Both the position numbers and the translations under genes were made by a program. From Prevotella sp. UBA2756 (GTDB lineage Bacteria; Bacteroidota; Bacteroidia; Bacteroidales; Bacteroidaceae), in NCBI GenBank assembly GCA_002353205.1, contig DEJE01000014.1, positions 1-63,681 on the forward strand: a DNA stretch of 63,681 nt, in the 5' to 3' direction. Positions within the stretch are counted from its first letter, which is position 1; the number at the start of each line of letters is the position of its first letter. This document shows, one piece after another, positions 10,364 through 17,824 of this stretch. The notes below the pieces were generated by a model. It was not told the origin of the DNA. It did no database searches and worked only from the letters and a program-made list of their open reading frames with translations.

Positions 10364-11036
10364 TAGCGTACTCGTTTTTCTTGATTTTCAGCATGTTCTT
10401 AACGTCGCCGCTGTCGGATCCTTTGTAGTAGACACGCAGCATAGCCATATCACGCAGCAAGTCGACAGCACCCACGCGGACGTTGGTAATCTCGAGGCCC
10501 AGACGACTTTCCAGATCGGCGATGAGTTCATCCTTTTTCTCGGGCTTGACGAGTTCAATGCGGTCGTACTGCACAATTTTGGATGCCTCCGTCTTGAGCG
10601 AAGCCTCGCAGGCTGCTACGGCGATGATGGTAATGACGTCGATGCAAATAAGTTCAAGCAAAGGAGTGCCTACAAGCTGACCGAACTCGTCGATGCCCAG
10701 AGAAGATGCCATGGCATGAACAACGGAGAGACTGATAACGATGAAGATGTAAGTCATTTCGCGCACGGGTATCGTGTCGGTGCGATAACGCATGATAGAG
10801 AAAATGCCAAACAGACCGAGACCAACACCCATCGTAGCCTTGCCGCGATCCATACTCATCATCATTGACACGAGGAAGAAAAGCACGACAGAGATGAGCA
10901 TGAACGTGAAGTAGAAGTCACGACGATGGCCCTTCTTGTAATAGAGGAAGTGAACGATCAACCAGTTGACGAGAGCGCATATAGCAAAGCGAATCATAGA
11001 ATCGCCGAAATCGGGTGAAAAAACGAATTGTTCCAT
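10356..11036 (-). CDS. DUF4956 family integral membrane protein
   Basis: A 226-residue protein with four to five hydrophobic segments in the first 145 residues (MIRFAICALVNWLIVHFLYY; YFTFMLISVVLFFLVSMMM; MTYIFIVISLSVVHAMAS; LELICIDVITIIAVAA). The conserved GIFSIMRYRTDTIPVREMTY loop is typical of DUF4956, and a cytoplasmic C-terminal domain has a ferredoxin-like pattern. DUF4956 proteins are known to be encoded beside VTC-domain proteins, as here (65 bases apart), so it is probably the membrane partner of the polymerase, perhaps translocating the product. Confidence 0.9.
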   Translation of the reverse strand: MEQFVFSPDFGDSMIRFAICALVNWLIVHFLYYKKGHRRDFYFTFMLISVVLFFLVSMMMSMDRGKATMGVGLGLFGIFSIMRYRTDTIPVREMTYIFIVISLSVVHAMASSLGIDEFGQLVGTPLLELICIDVITIIAVAACEASLKTEASKIVQYDRIELVKPEKKDELIADLESRLGLEITNVRVGAVDLLRDMAMLRVYYKGSDSGDVKNMLKIKKNEYANV

Positions 11037-11051
11037 TGTATGTTGTTTTTT

Positions 11052-11108
11052 TTAATTGTTAATTGATAATTGTTTGTTGTTTACTATTTGTTGTTTAATG
11101 ATTAATTG
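11052..11108. repeat. Heptamer array (TTAATTG/TTTGTTG type)
   Basis: Units TTAATTG, TTAATTG, ATAATTG, TTTGTTG, TTTACTA, TTTGTTG, TTTAATG continue the 7-nt periodicity seen elsewhere. The array sits between the VTC and DUF4956 genes and its left end runs into the stop region of the VTC gene. Confidence 0.65.
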
Positions 11109-11890
11109 ATGAATAACTGCGGATTCAGGTCGTCTACTCCCGCCAGGTTCTTTACCTCAATGACTTTACGCTTGAAGCGATTGAAGGATAAGTCCTGATT
11201 GGTGAGGGCAGAGCCGATGCAGTATTTTGAGAAGCCGTGAGGATGTATCTGCAACTCTCTCAGCTTCGTGAGAATGGGCGAAGAGACAAGGCCGTCGCGC
11301 TTCAGCTCAATGATGACCAGATTGTCCATGTCCATTTGCTGTCCGCTGGCAAGATTGTTGAAGTGAACGCCACTGTCGATGGTCAGTCGCTCCGTCATGC
11401 CTTTGTTCACCAGGGTGATGCGTGCGAAATGGTTGTTCAGCGCAGGCTTCAGGCTGTCAACGTCGTAGTGCAGGTGCTTGCCCAGGAAGTCGCGCTTCTC
11501 TTCGTCCGTCAGGTCCATATCGTGCACCTTGATGCGTTGTTTCTTGGTGCGCTTGTGGTTGTTCTTTGTCTTCACCTCCATGAACTGCAGACCGCTGATG
11601 CAGTAGGTGCGGAAACGTATCTTCTGCCGGTTTGTATGCTTCCACTGGTGCATGCAGTACATGTTGAAGTCGTCCGTGTCGAAGTATGTGGTGTCATACT
11701 CCAAGTTGCGCGTTCCGTCGATTTCCTGCACGTAATACTCATCGCTTGCCATTTTCAGTAGTTGCTTGAGTTTGTCCATATTGGTAACGAATTTCGTATC
11801 AGTGCGGTTCATAAGTTTCACGCTGCTCATCTGGTCTAACGAGATAGGCTCGAAAGTCTGCAGTATATTTTCTAAATTTTCTTGTTTCAT
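11102..11890 (-). CDS. VTC-domain polyphosphate polymerase
   Basis: A 262-residue soluble protein of the triphosphate tunnel superfamily. The tunnel residues known from yeast VTC4 have counterparts in order: RTDTKF (K33), KIRFRTY (K90, R92, R94), FMEVKTK (E105, K107), VIIELKRDG (E195, K197) and GFSKYCIG (S221, K222). This set supports transfer of ATP gamma-phosphate onto a growing polyphosphate chain in the cytoplasm. There is no SPX or membrane domain, and DUF4956 next door probably anchors it. The start MKQENLENIL is the only good ATG. It is the second gene after the PepSY-like protein (64 bases). Confidence 0.92.
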   Translation of the reverse strand: MKQENLENILQTFEPISLDQMSSVKLMNRTDTKFVTNMDKLKQLLKMASDEYYVQEIDGTRNLEYDTTYFDTDDFNMYCMHQWKHTNRQKIRFRTYCISGLQFMEVKTKNNHKRTKKQRIKVHDMDLTDEEKRDFLGKHLHYDVDSLKPALNNHFARITLVNKGMTERLTIDSGVHFNNLASGQQMDMDNLVIIELKRDGLVSSPILTKLRELQIHPHGFSKYCIGSALTNQDLSFNRFKRKVIEVKNLAGVDDLNPQLFIN

Positions 11891-11954
11891 ACAGTTGTTA
11901 AATTAAACGGGTTGTTAATGGGAAACGTCAAAAAATCCTCTGGAAGAGAAGATC

Positions 11955-12392
11955 TTAATGATTCTTACCGATAAACTTTCCGTGGTGGTTAAACTTCAGG
12001 TCAAGCTTATTCGACAGTTCCACCTTGTAGCCGTAGCGGCCTTTCTCAATCATGGTGACGTCGAACTCCGGATAATTATCTTTTACGTATTTGTTGATGT
12101 TGACGGGAATCACTGAAGCAGGTAGCGCTGTCCTCACGTAGCCATCTATCTTCAGCCACACACCCTTCAGGTCGAATTCTATCTCTATGCCATTGTCCAG
12201 CATGCACTCGAAAGCGTCGAACTCTCTCTCTGCCGACACAATCACGGCATCCGGAAATTCCTCTTTGACGAACGCCTTTGCGCTTTGAGGCAGTCTTTCA
12301 ACAGGTATATAATTGAATTCTGAATCTGCAAAACATATTGCTGACACCATCAGTGCCAGAATAGTTGTCAGGAAATATTTTTTCTTGTTCAT
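11955..12392 (-). CDS. Secreted PepSY-like domain protein
   Basis: A 145-residue protein with a signal peptide cleaved near ICFADS. Two repeated PepSY-like halves are visible: LPQSAKAFVKEEFPDAVIVS... to LKGVWLKIDGY, then IPVNINKYVKDNYPEFDVTM... to HHGKFIGKN. Each has helix, strand, EXEL/F-type strand, GxW/K turn. The family is periplasmic and is often annotated as a beta-lactamase-inhibitor-like fold; its ligand is unknown. It is the first gene of the VTC operon, about 330 bases after the promoter. Confidence 0.87.
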   Translation of the reverse strand: MNKKKYFLTTILALMVSAICFADSEFNYIPVERLPQSAKAFVKEEFPDAVIVSAEREFDAFECMLDNGIEIEFDLKGVWLKIDGYVRTALPASVIPVNINKYVKDNYPEFDVTMIEKGRYGYKVELSNKLDLKFNHHGKFIGKNH

Positions 12393-12730
12393 ATCCTTTT
12401 CTTTTTTTATAGTTGTTTTATGAATGTTTCGATGAAAAATGTTTTATCCTTTTTGGCAGAAAGGAAGAAAACTGCGGTCCCTTTGTCTGTCAGTAAGGGC
12501 GAAACTGATGTAGTAAGCACCGCTGGGGTGCTGGGATCATACCTCTATATAATTAATGTATCACAAAGTCAAAGAACGTTCTTGCTCAAGCAAGCGGCAA
12601 AGCCGAGTGGTCTGAATCAGGTTCGACTTGGTGTCGTTGTTGCTGATTGAGCTTTTGTCCGAAACCGCTTCCGCTTGAAAAAGCTCGTTTTTTTCGGCTC
12701 TTTGTTCGCTCTATCGCGGTTTTGACGATG

Positions 12731-12761
12731 CAAAGGTAAGGCGGTTTTCGGCGCTGTCCAA
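12731..12761 (-). promoter_or_regulatory. Promoter of the polyphosphate-type operon
   Basis: Minus strand: TTG (12761-12759), 20 bases, TACCTTTG (12738-12731). It gives a leader of roughly 330 bases before the PepSY-like gene. The leader includes a small hairpin (AGCACC/GGTGCT, 12518-12534), and I see no gene in it. Confidence 0.78.
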
Positions 12762-12862
12762 CAAAAAAGATGATTTCCGCTTGAGAAGCGTGCGGCGCAT
12801 ATACGGATTTTGCGGCAGAAACGGCAAACCTTGCCATAGCTGCCGCAAAACACAGAAAAGAG

Positions 12863-12927
12863 GCCCCTCCTAACCTCCCCGAGGGGAGGGAAAGCCCCAC
12901 CCCGGCCCTCCCCGAAAGGGAGGGGGA
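12863..12927 (+). repeat. GC-rich palindromic repeat, copies 2 and 3 in tandem
   Basis: Two copies: GCCCCTCCTAACCTCCCC-GAGGGGAGGG at 12863-12890 and GCCCCACCCCGGCCCTCCCC-GAAAGGGAGG at 12894-12923. They lie between the divergent operon promoters rather than after a gene, followed at once by an octamer array. Confidence 0.82.
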
Positions 12928-12929
12928 GA

Positions 12930-13015
12930 ATTACGGGATGACAGAAAACCGGGATGACGGAATAACGGAATAACGGAATCCCGGAATCCCGGAAAAACGG
13001 AAAACAGAATAACGG
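12930..13015. repeat. Octamer/nonamer array (GGAATAACG, GGAATCCC type)
   Basis: Degenerate units GGGATGACAGAAAACC, GGGATGACG, GGAATAACG, GGAATAACG, GGAATCCC, GGAATCCC, GGAAAAACG follow the GC-rich repeats. The stretch 12393-13167 holds this array, the GC repeats, one leftward promoter and no convincing gene. Confidence 0.75.
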
Positions 13016-13167
13016 CACGGCACCCCGCGTTTGTCTTTCTGTTATTCTGTCTATAAAAACAATCTTCTGTCTTCAAAAAAACTGTTCTTCTGTCTTCCAT
13101 AAGAAGGCTACCTTTTTATATATTATGGAAGCAAAAGGAGCAAAAAAGGAAAAAAATACGGTTTTTT

Positions 13168-13198
13168 TTTGCGAAAAACAAGATTTTTCGTAATTTTG
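13168..13198 (+). promoter_or_regulatory. Promoter of the PAP2 / partner-switching operon
   Basis: TTTG (13168-13171), 19 bases, TAATTTTG (13191-13198); the start codon is about 74 bases downstream. Confidence 0.83.
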
Positions 13199-13271
13199 CG
13201 TGCAAAATGAATGTGTGAAGGATATCCGCTTTTAGCGCTTGTCCATCATTATTAACCTATCATCAATCGAA

Positions 13272-15029
13272 ATGAGGAAAATACTGACAGTTCTGGCTCT
13301 CGCCTTCACATTGTGTCTTCATGCCACCGATGTGCCCAAAGACAGCGCGCAGGCTGCCGCTGAGCCCGTGGCCGTGGGGACCGGAAGCTTGAACCCGCTG
13401 GCGATGAAGATGCCGGGCGCGCCCACCAGTGCGCCGAAGATCGATGTCAATCTTTTCAAGTTGAAGACGAACCCTGGCGTGAAGCCCTATCGCTTTCTCG
13501 ACGACATGTCGTTTGTAGGCATACCGCTCTTCGTGGCCGGTGCTGCCATCAAGGGCGAGAAGAAGTCGTTCCGCCAGAACTATAGCGAGACGCAGGCCAA
13601 CACGCGCTTTCTGAAGTCGTTCAAGACGCACATCGACGACTACACCCAGTTCTTCGGACCGGCGATGACCGTGGGTCTGAAGATCGGCGGCGTGGAGGGT
13701 CGTAGCAGCTGGCCGCGCCTGCTGGCCAGTGCCGGATTGTCGTATGCGCTGATGGCGGGCTTCGTGAACAGCATCAAGTACACGGCGAGCGAGATACGCC
13801 CCGACGGCTCCACGGCCAACTCGTGGCCCTCGGGCCACACGGCCACCTCGTTCGTGGGCGCCACGCTGCTCCACAAAGAGTACGGACTGACGCGCTCGCC
13901 CTGGTATTCGGTGGTGGGCTACGGCGTAGCCACGGCCACGGGTGTGATGCGCGTGCTGAACAACCGCCACTGGGTGTCGGACGTGCTCTCGGGAGCAGGC
14001 ATCGGTATTCTCTCCACCGAGCTGGGCTATGCCATCGGCGACTTGATCTTCAAGGAGAAAGGACTGCTGCGCAACGACTTCGAGGACACGAGCGAAAACC
14101 CTTCGTTCTTCGGTATATCGATGGGTATGTCGCTCGGTTCGAAAGAACTGGAGTTTTTGGAGAGCGACAATGTCGACAATTTTTCCTTCTTTGACGACGA
14201 TCAAATCAACTCACCCGCCTGCAATGTGGACTTCCACACGGCCACCTCGGTCGATGCCGAGGGTGCCTACTTCTTCAACAAGTATGTGGGTGTGGGCGGA
14301 AGGCTGCGCGTCAGGGCCATGACGGCAAAGGACTGGAAGGAAGACCCTAACGAGACCGATGCAACCTACTCCGGATACATGATGTCGCCCCTTATTTATA
14401 CTTTGGTTACTCCAGAAACATACCCGACCATGAAGGAAGAGAACGCCGCGACCAGATTGGAACAAGGCGTGCAGTCGTGCAACTACACCATCGTGAGCGA
14501 CCACCTCACCGAGTTCTTAGCCAGCGTGGGTCTCTATTTCAACATTCCGCTGAGCAAGCGTTTCGCCCTTGGCACAAAGGCTCTCGTGGGACGTTCCATC
14601 ATGCAGGATCTGGAAGTAGACGCGCAGTTCAAGGGCAAGAAGTTTGGTATCAACAGCCATGTGGAGATCAACGACATGAATCCCTTCGATACCAATATCG
14701 TACTAAGTAACCTGAAGGACGAGGGCGACTACGAGGCGCAGTGGCCTTTCATCACCCTGAGCGGTAACAGCTCGAGCACCCTGGGCACTGGCCTGTCGCT
14801 GACCTACCGGTACAAGTCGAACTTCTCGTGGAAACTGTTCGTCGACTACGACTATTCGAGGAAGACCTACACATTGACCTACGACCCGTTGCACTACTTA
14901 GAATACGTCAGCGGCGACATGACTGCCATCTACAACCTCATGGGCGGAGAGACCGATCCCGAGGTGTACCGCATAAAGAAGAACATGCACTACTTCACCA
15001 TCGGCGGCACGTTCGCCATCAATCTGTAA
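13272..15029 (+). CDS. PAP2 phosphatase fused to an outer-membrane-barrel-like domain
   Basis: A 585-residue protein. The ATG at 13272 is chosen over an upstream TTG because MRKILTVLALAFTLCLHA is a clean signal peptide. Residues about 70-265 form a PAP2 domain with all three motifs: K169 with R176-P177 (KYTASEIRP), PSGH at 186-189, and R227, H233, D237 (RVLNNRHWVSD). Residues 290-585 alternate amphipathic strands (SVDAEGAYFFNKYVGVGGRLRVRA; FITLSGNSSSTLGTGLSLTYRY) and resemble a beta-barrel, ending FTIGGTFAINL. It may dephosphorylate lipid pyrophosphates or lipid A in the envelope; the substrate is unknown. The next gene starts 15 bases later. Confidence 0.87.
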   Translation: MRKILTVLALAFTLCLHATDVPKDSAQAAAEPVAVGTGSLNPLAMKMPGAPTSAPKIDVNLFKLKTNPGVKPYRFLDDMSFVGIPLFVAGAAIKGEKKSFRQNYSETQANTRFLKSFKTHIDDYTQFFGPAMTVGLKIGGVEGRSSWPRLLASAGLSYALMAGFVNSIKYTASEIRPDGSTANSWPSGHTATSFVGATLLHKEYGLTRSPWYSVVGYGVATATGVMRVLNNRHWVSDVLSGAGIGILSTELGYAIGDLIFKEKGLLRNDFEDTSENPSFFGISMGMSLGSKELEFLESDNVDNFSFFDDDQINSPACNVDFHTATSVDAEGAYFFNKYVGVGGRLRVRAMTAKDWKEDPNETDATYSGYMMSPLIYTLVTPETYPTMKEENAATRLEQGVQSCNYTIVSDHLTEFLASVGLYFNIPLSKRFALGTKALVGRSIMQDLEVDAQFKGKKFGINSHVEINDMNPFDTNIVLSNLKDEGDYEAQWPFITLSGNSSSTLGTGLSLTYRYKSNFSWKLFVDYDYSRKTYTLTYDPLHYLEYVSGDMTAIYNLMGGETDPEVYRIKKNMHYFTIGGTFAINL

Positions 15030-15044
15030 GGAAGGCTTGCGGGC

Positions 15045-17276
15045 ATGAAGAAGAAAGGGTGGAAACGCATCGTTAAGTCTGTGCAGGCACGTTCGGGTCT
15101 GCTCATTGTCGTCGTGGCTGCCGCCTTGGTGGAACTGGTGAGCGTGGTGCAGTATCTCTATGCGCGCGAAGGCATCCGCCAGGAGGTGCAGCAACGGGCC
15201 GAGAGTGAACTTCGCGTGAAGAGTCTGGAGATCAAGAACATGATGACCTCCGTGGAGGTGGCCCTTCAGAACATGGCTTGGGCGGTGGAACAGAACATCG
15301 ACAGGCCGGAGCAAGCCGCAGAGATGTGTCGCCGCATCGTCAGAAACAACCCTCAGATTGCGGGTTGCGGATTGGCTTTCGTGGCCGACTACTTCCCCCA
15401 GCGCGGCCGTTGGTGCGAACTCTACACCCTCGGTATCGGCGACGGTGAGGCCGGGGCTGTGCAGCAAATAGGTTCGGCCGACCACGACTATCTCAAGGCA
15501 GAGTGGTTCACTGTGCCGATAGAGACAGGCAAAGGCTACTGGAGCGAGCCCTACTACGACAATGCCGGAGCAAAGGCCCTGCTCTGCAGCTATTCCCTCC
15601 CCGTGCATGACCGGAAAGGACAAACGGTGGCCGTCATCGGTGCTGACCTGCCGCTGGAGTGGATTGGCGAAGTGATTGCCCGCACGAAGACGCTGAAGTC
15701 ATCGTACAACCTGCTGCTGAGCCGCACCGGAAAGCTCATCGCCTGTCCTGAAGACAGTCTGGTGATGAGGCGCACCGTGCAGGAGGCCACGCGCGGCATG
15801 AACGACACGATGGCCCAGGTGGTGAACCGCAGGATGATGGGCGGCGAGCACGGACAGGCCGTGGTCTACGACAACGAGGGCAACAAGAACATCGTGTTCT
15901 TTGCACCCGTGGAGAACGAGACGGGATGGTCGATGTCGGTGGTCTGTTCCGACAAGGAAATCTATAGCAGCCTGCACCAGATGGGGCTGAAGCTCATGGT
16001 GATGATGATCCTCGGACTGGCATTGCTGGCCTTCATCATCTACCGCATGGCCCGCAACTTCAACCGGCTGCAGCGCGCCAACGCTGAGAAAGAGCGCATC
16101 GGAAGCGAACTGCGTATCGCCAACGGCATACAGATGGGCATGGTGCCGAAGATATTCCCACCTTACCCCGACCGCGACGATGTGGACGTCTACGCCCTGC
16201 TGCAACCGGCCAAGGAGGTGGGCGGCGACCTCTACGACTTTTATATCCGCGACGAGAAGATGTTCTTCTGCGTGGGCGACGTCAGCGGAAAGGGTGTGCC
16301 GGCATCGCTCGTGATGGCTGTCACGAGAAGCATGTTCCGCATCATGTCGAACCACTATACGGCACCCGACCGCATCGTGCGCTCGCTCAATGACGCCATG
16401 GAGGAGATGAACGAGGCCAACATGTTCGTCACGCTCATCGTGGGCGTGCTCGACCTGCCCACAGGGCGGCTCCGCTATTGCAACGCAGGCCACTGTCCGC
16501 CCGTCATCATAGGCGACGACGTGGAACAGCTGACGGTCGATCCGAACTTCCCCGTCGGGCTGGTGGCCGGATGCAAGTTCTCAACGCAGGAGGTGCTGAT
16601 GAAGCCGGGTAGCACCATCTTCCTCTATACTGACGGCGTGCTCGAGGCCGAAAACAAGGAGTTTGAGCAGTTTGGAGACGAGCGCATCCTGGAGGTGGCG
16701 CAACAGCTGAAAGGTATCAAGGGCAAAACGCCTGAGAAACTCATCGGACAGATGAAAGAGGCCATCGACCGCTTCGTCGACGGTGCCGAGGCCAACGACG
16801 ACCAGACAATGCTGGCCATACAATACACAAAGGAAATTCGTGCCCAGCGGCTCAAACGCAGTATCACCCTGCCCAGCGACGTGCAGACCATACCGCAGCT
16901 GCAGACGTTTGTCGAAGGGGTGGGAGAGGAGCTCAACATCGATCCCTCAATGGTGATGAGCCTCAACCTGGCGCTCGAAGAGGCCGTGGTCAACGTGATG
17001 AACTATGCATATCCGCCCGAGATCGGGGGCGACGTCACCATCGAGGCCGAGGCCAACGACGTGCGGCTGAAGTTCACCATCATCGACAGCGGCGCACCTT
17101 TCGACCCAACGGCCGTGAACGATGCCGACACCACGCTCTCTACCGAGGAGCGACCCATCGGCGGACTGGGCATCTATCTCGTCAGGCAGATCATGGATTC
17201 GATCAACTACGAGCGCATCGACGGAAAGAATATTCTCTCGCTGCGGAAAAAATTGGTGGAAGATAGCGATTCTTGA
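15045..17276 (+). CDS. Membrane sensor with SpoIIE/RsbU-type PP2C phosphatase and RsbW-type kinase domains
   Basis: A 743-residue inner-membrane protein. TM1 is at about 17-38, followed by a periplasmic dCache-like sensor (about 40-310, with ADYFPQRGRW and KGYWSEPYYDN), and TM2 at 313-335. The PP2C phosphatase has VGGDLYDF (about 391) and GDVSGKGVPASL (about 410), and later TDGVLEAEN and ANDDQTMLA with metal-binding Asp. A C-terminal GHKL kinase domain has the N-box NLALEEAVVNVMNYAYP (about 640) and the G-boxes DSGAPFDP and GGLGIYLVRQ (about 707). Phosphatase and anti-sigma-type kinase in one chain is a full partner-switch controller. It is probably co-transcribed with the preceding PAP2 gene and the following STAS gene. 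No partner sigma factor is visible. Confidence 0.93.
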   Translation: MKKKGWKRIVKSVQARSGLLIVVVAAALVELVSVVQYLYAREGIRQEVQQRAESELRVKSLEIKNMMTSVEVALQNMAWAVEQNIDRPEQAAEMCRRIVRNNPQIAGCGLAFVADYFPQRGRWCELYTLGIGDGEAGAVQQIGSADHDYLKAEWFTVPIETGKGYWSEPYYDNAGAKALLCSYSLPVHDRKGQTVAVIGADLPLEWIGEVIARTKTLKSSYNLLLSRTGKLIACPEDSLVMRRTVQEATRGMNDTMAQVVNRRMMGGEHGQAVVYDNEGNKNIVFFAPVENETGWSMSVVCSDKEIYSSLHQMGLKLMVMMILGLALLAFIIYRMARNFNRLQRANAEKERIGSELRIANGIQMGMVPKIFPPYPDRDDVDVYALLQPAKEVGGDLYDFYIRDEKMFFCVGDVSGKGVPASLVMAVTRSMFRIMSNHYTAPDRIVRSLNDAMEEMNEANMFVTLIVGVLDLPTGRLRYCNAGHCPPVIIGDDVEQLTVDPNFPVGLVAGCKFSTQEVLMKPGSTIFLYTDGVLEAENKEFEQFGDERILEVAQQLKGIKGKTPEKLIGQMKEAIDRFVDGAEANDDQTMLAIQYTKEIRAQRLKRSITLPSDVQTIPQLQTFVEGVGEELNIDPSMVMSLNLALEEAVVNVMNYAYPPEIGGDVTIEAEANDVRLKFTIIDSGAPFDPTAVNDADTTLSTEERPIGGLGIYLVRQIMDSINYERIDGKNILSLRKKLVEDSDS

Positions 17277-17366
17277 GGCGTCGGCATTAATCCAATCGAC
17301 TGCCTTTGCATCCTATAATTGTGACATTCAAAAAAAGAAATAAACAGAATCTTAAAGAGAAAAAGC

Positions 17367-17696
17367 ATGGAAACAACGATCAAAGAACAAGACGGTAAGC
17401 TCTTTGCCTTCTTCAACGGAAGACTCGACACTTCGTCGGCATCGCAGGTGGAGAAAGACGTCAAACCGCTGACCGACTGCACGGGCCACGACATCGTGCT
17501 CGACTGCACAGACATGTCATACATTTCGTCGAGCGGGCTCCGCATCTTCCTTGGTGTGCTGAAGAATGCCAAGGGAAAAGGCTCCAAAGTGTTTGTCAAA
17601 GGACTCACCCCCGACGTGGAGAAAATCTTCAAGATGACGGGCTTCATCAATCTCTTCGAGCGCTTCGAGAAGAAAGAGGAAGAGCAGGAAGACTGA
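17367..17696 (+). CDS. STAS-domain anti-sigma factor antagonist
   Basis: A 109-residue single STAS domain. The phosphorylation loop SYISSSGLRIFLGVLK is typical; the serine just before the glycine (S56, or neighbouring S55) is the expected target. It starts 90 bases after the sensor/phosphatase/kinase gene and is its likely substrate: the kinase domain would phosphorylate it and the PP2C domain reactivate it. A highly charged C-terminus (KKEEEQED) follows the domain. Confidence 0.93.
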   Translation: METTIKEQDGKLFAFFNGRLDTSSASQVEKDVKPLTDCTGHDIVLDCTDMSYISSSGLRIFLGVLKNAKGKGSKVFVKGLTPDVEKIFKMTGFINLFERFEKKEEEQED

Positions 17697-17790
17697 TGCC
17701 CGACGGCATTCAGACCATGAAAGGGTAGCCCTTTGCGGCGTCTTCGTTTAAAAAAACAGAAGTTTGTTTCGTAAAGTCGGAAAATTGCAG

Positions 17791-17798
17791 TAATTTTG
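17791..17798 (+). promoter_or_regulatory. -7 element for metG
   Basis: TAATTTTG, 27 bases before the metG start. A TTTG at 17763-17766 is 24 bases upstream, longer than the usual 19-21, so the -33 assignment is uncertain. Confidence 0.6.
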
Positions 17799-17824
17799 CA
17801 TCCAAAATCGCAAATAACAACGTA

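Noticed and set aside
12586..12900. 104-codon frame on the minus strand across the operon promoter
   Set aside because: It starts inside GC-rich repeats and runs through a consensus promoter; no recognisable domain. It may be part of a repeat element, so it is mentioned as a finding but not annotated as a gene.
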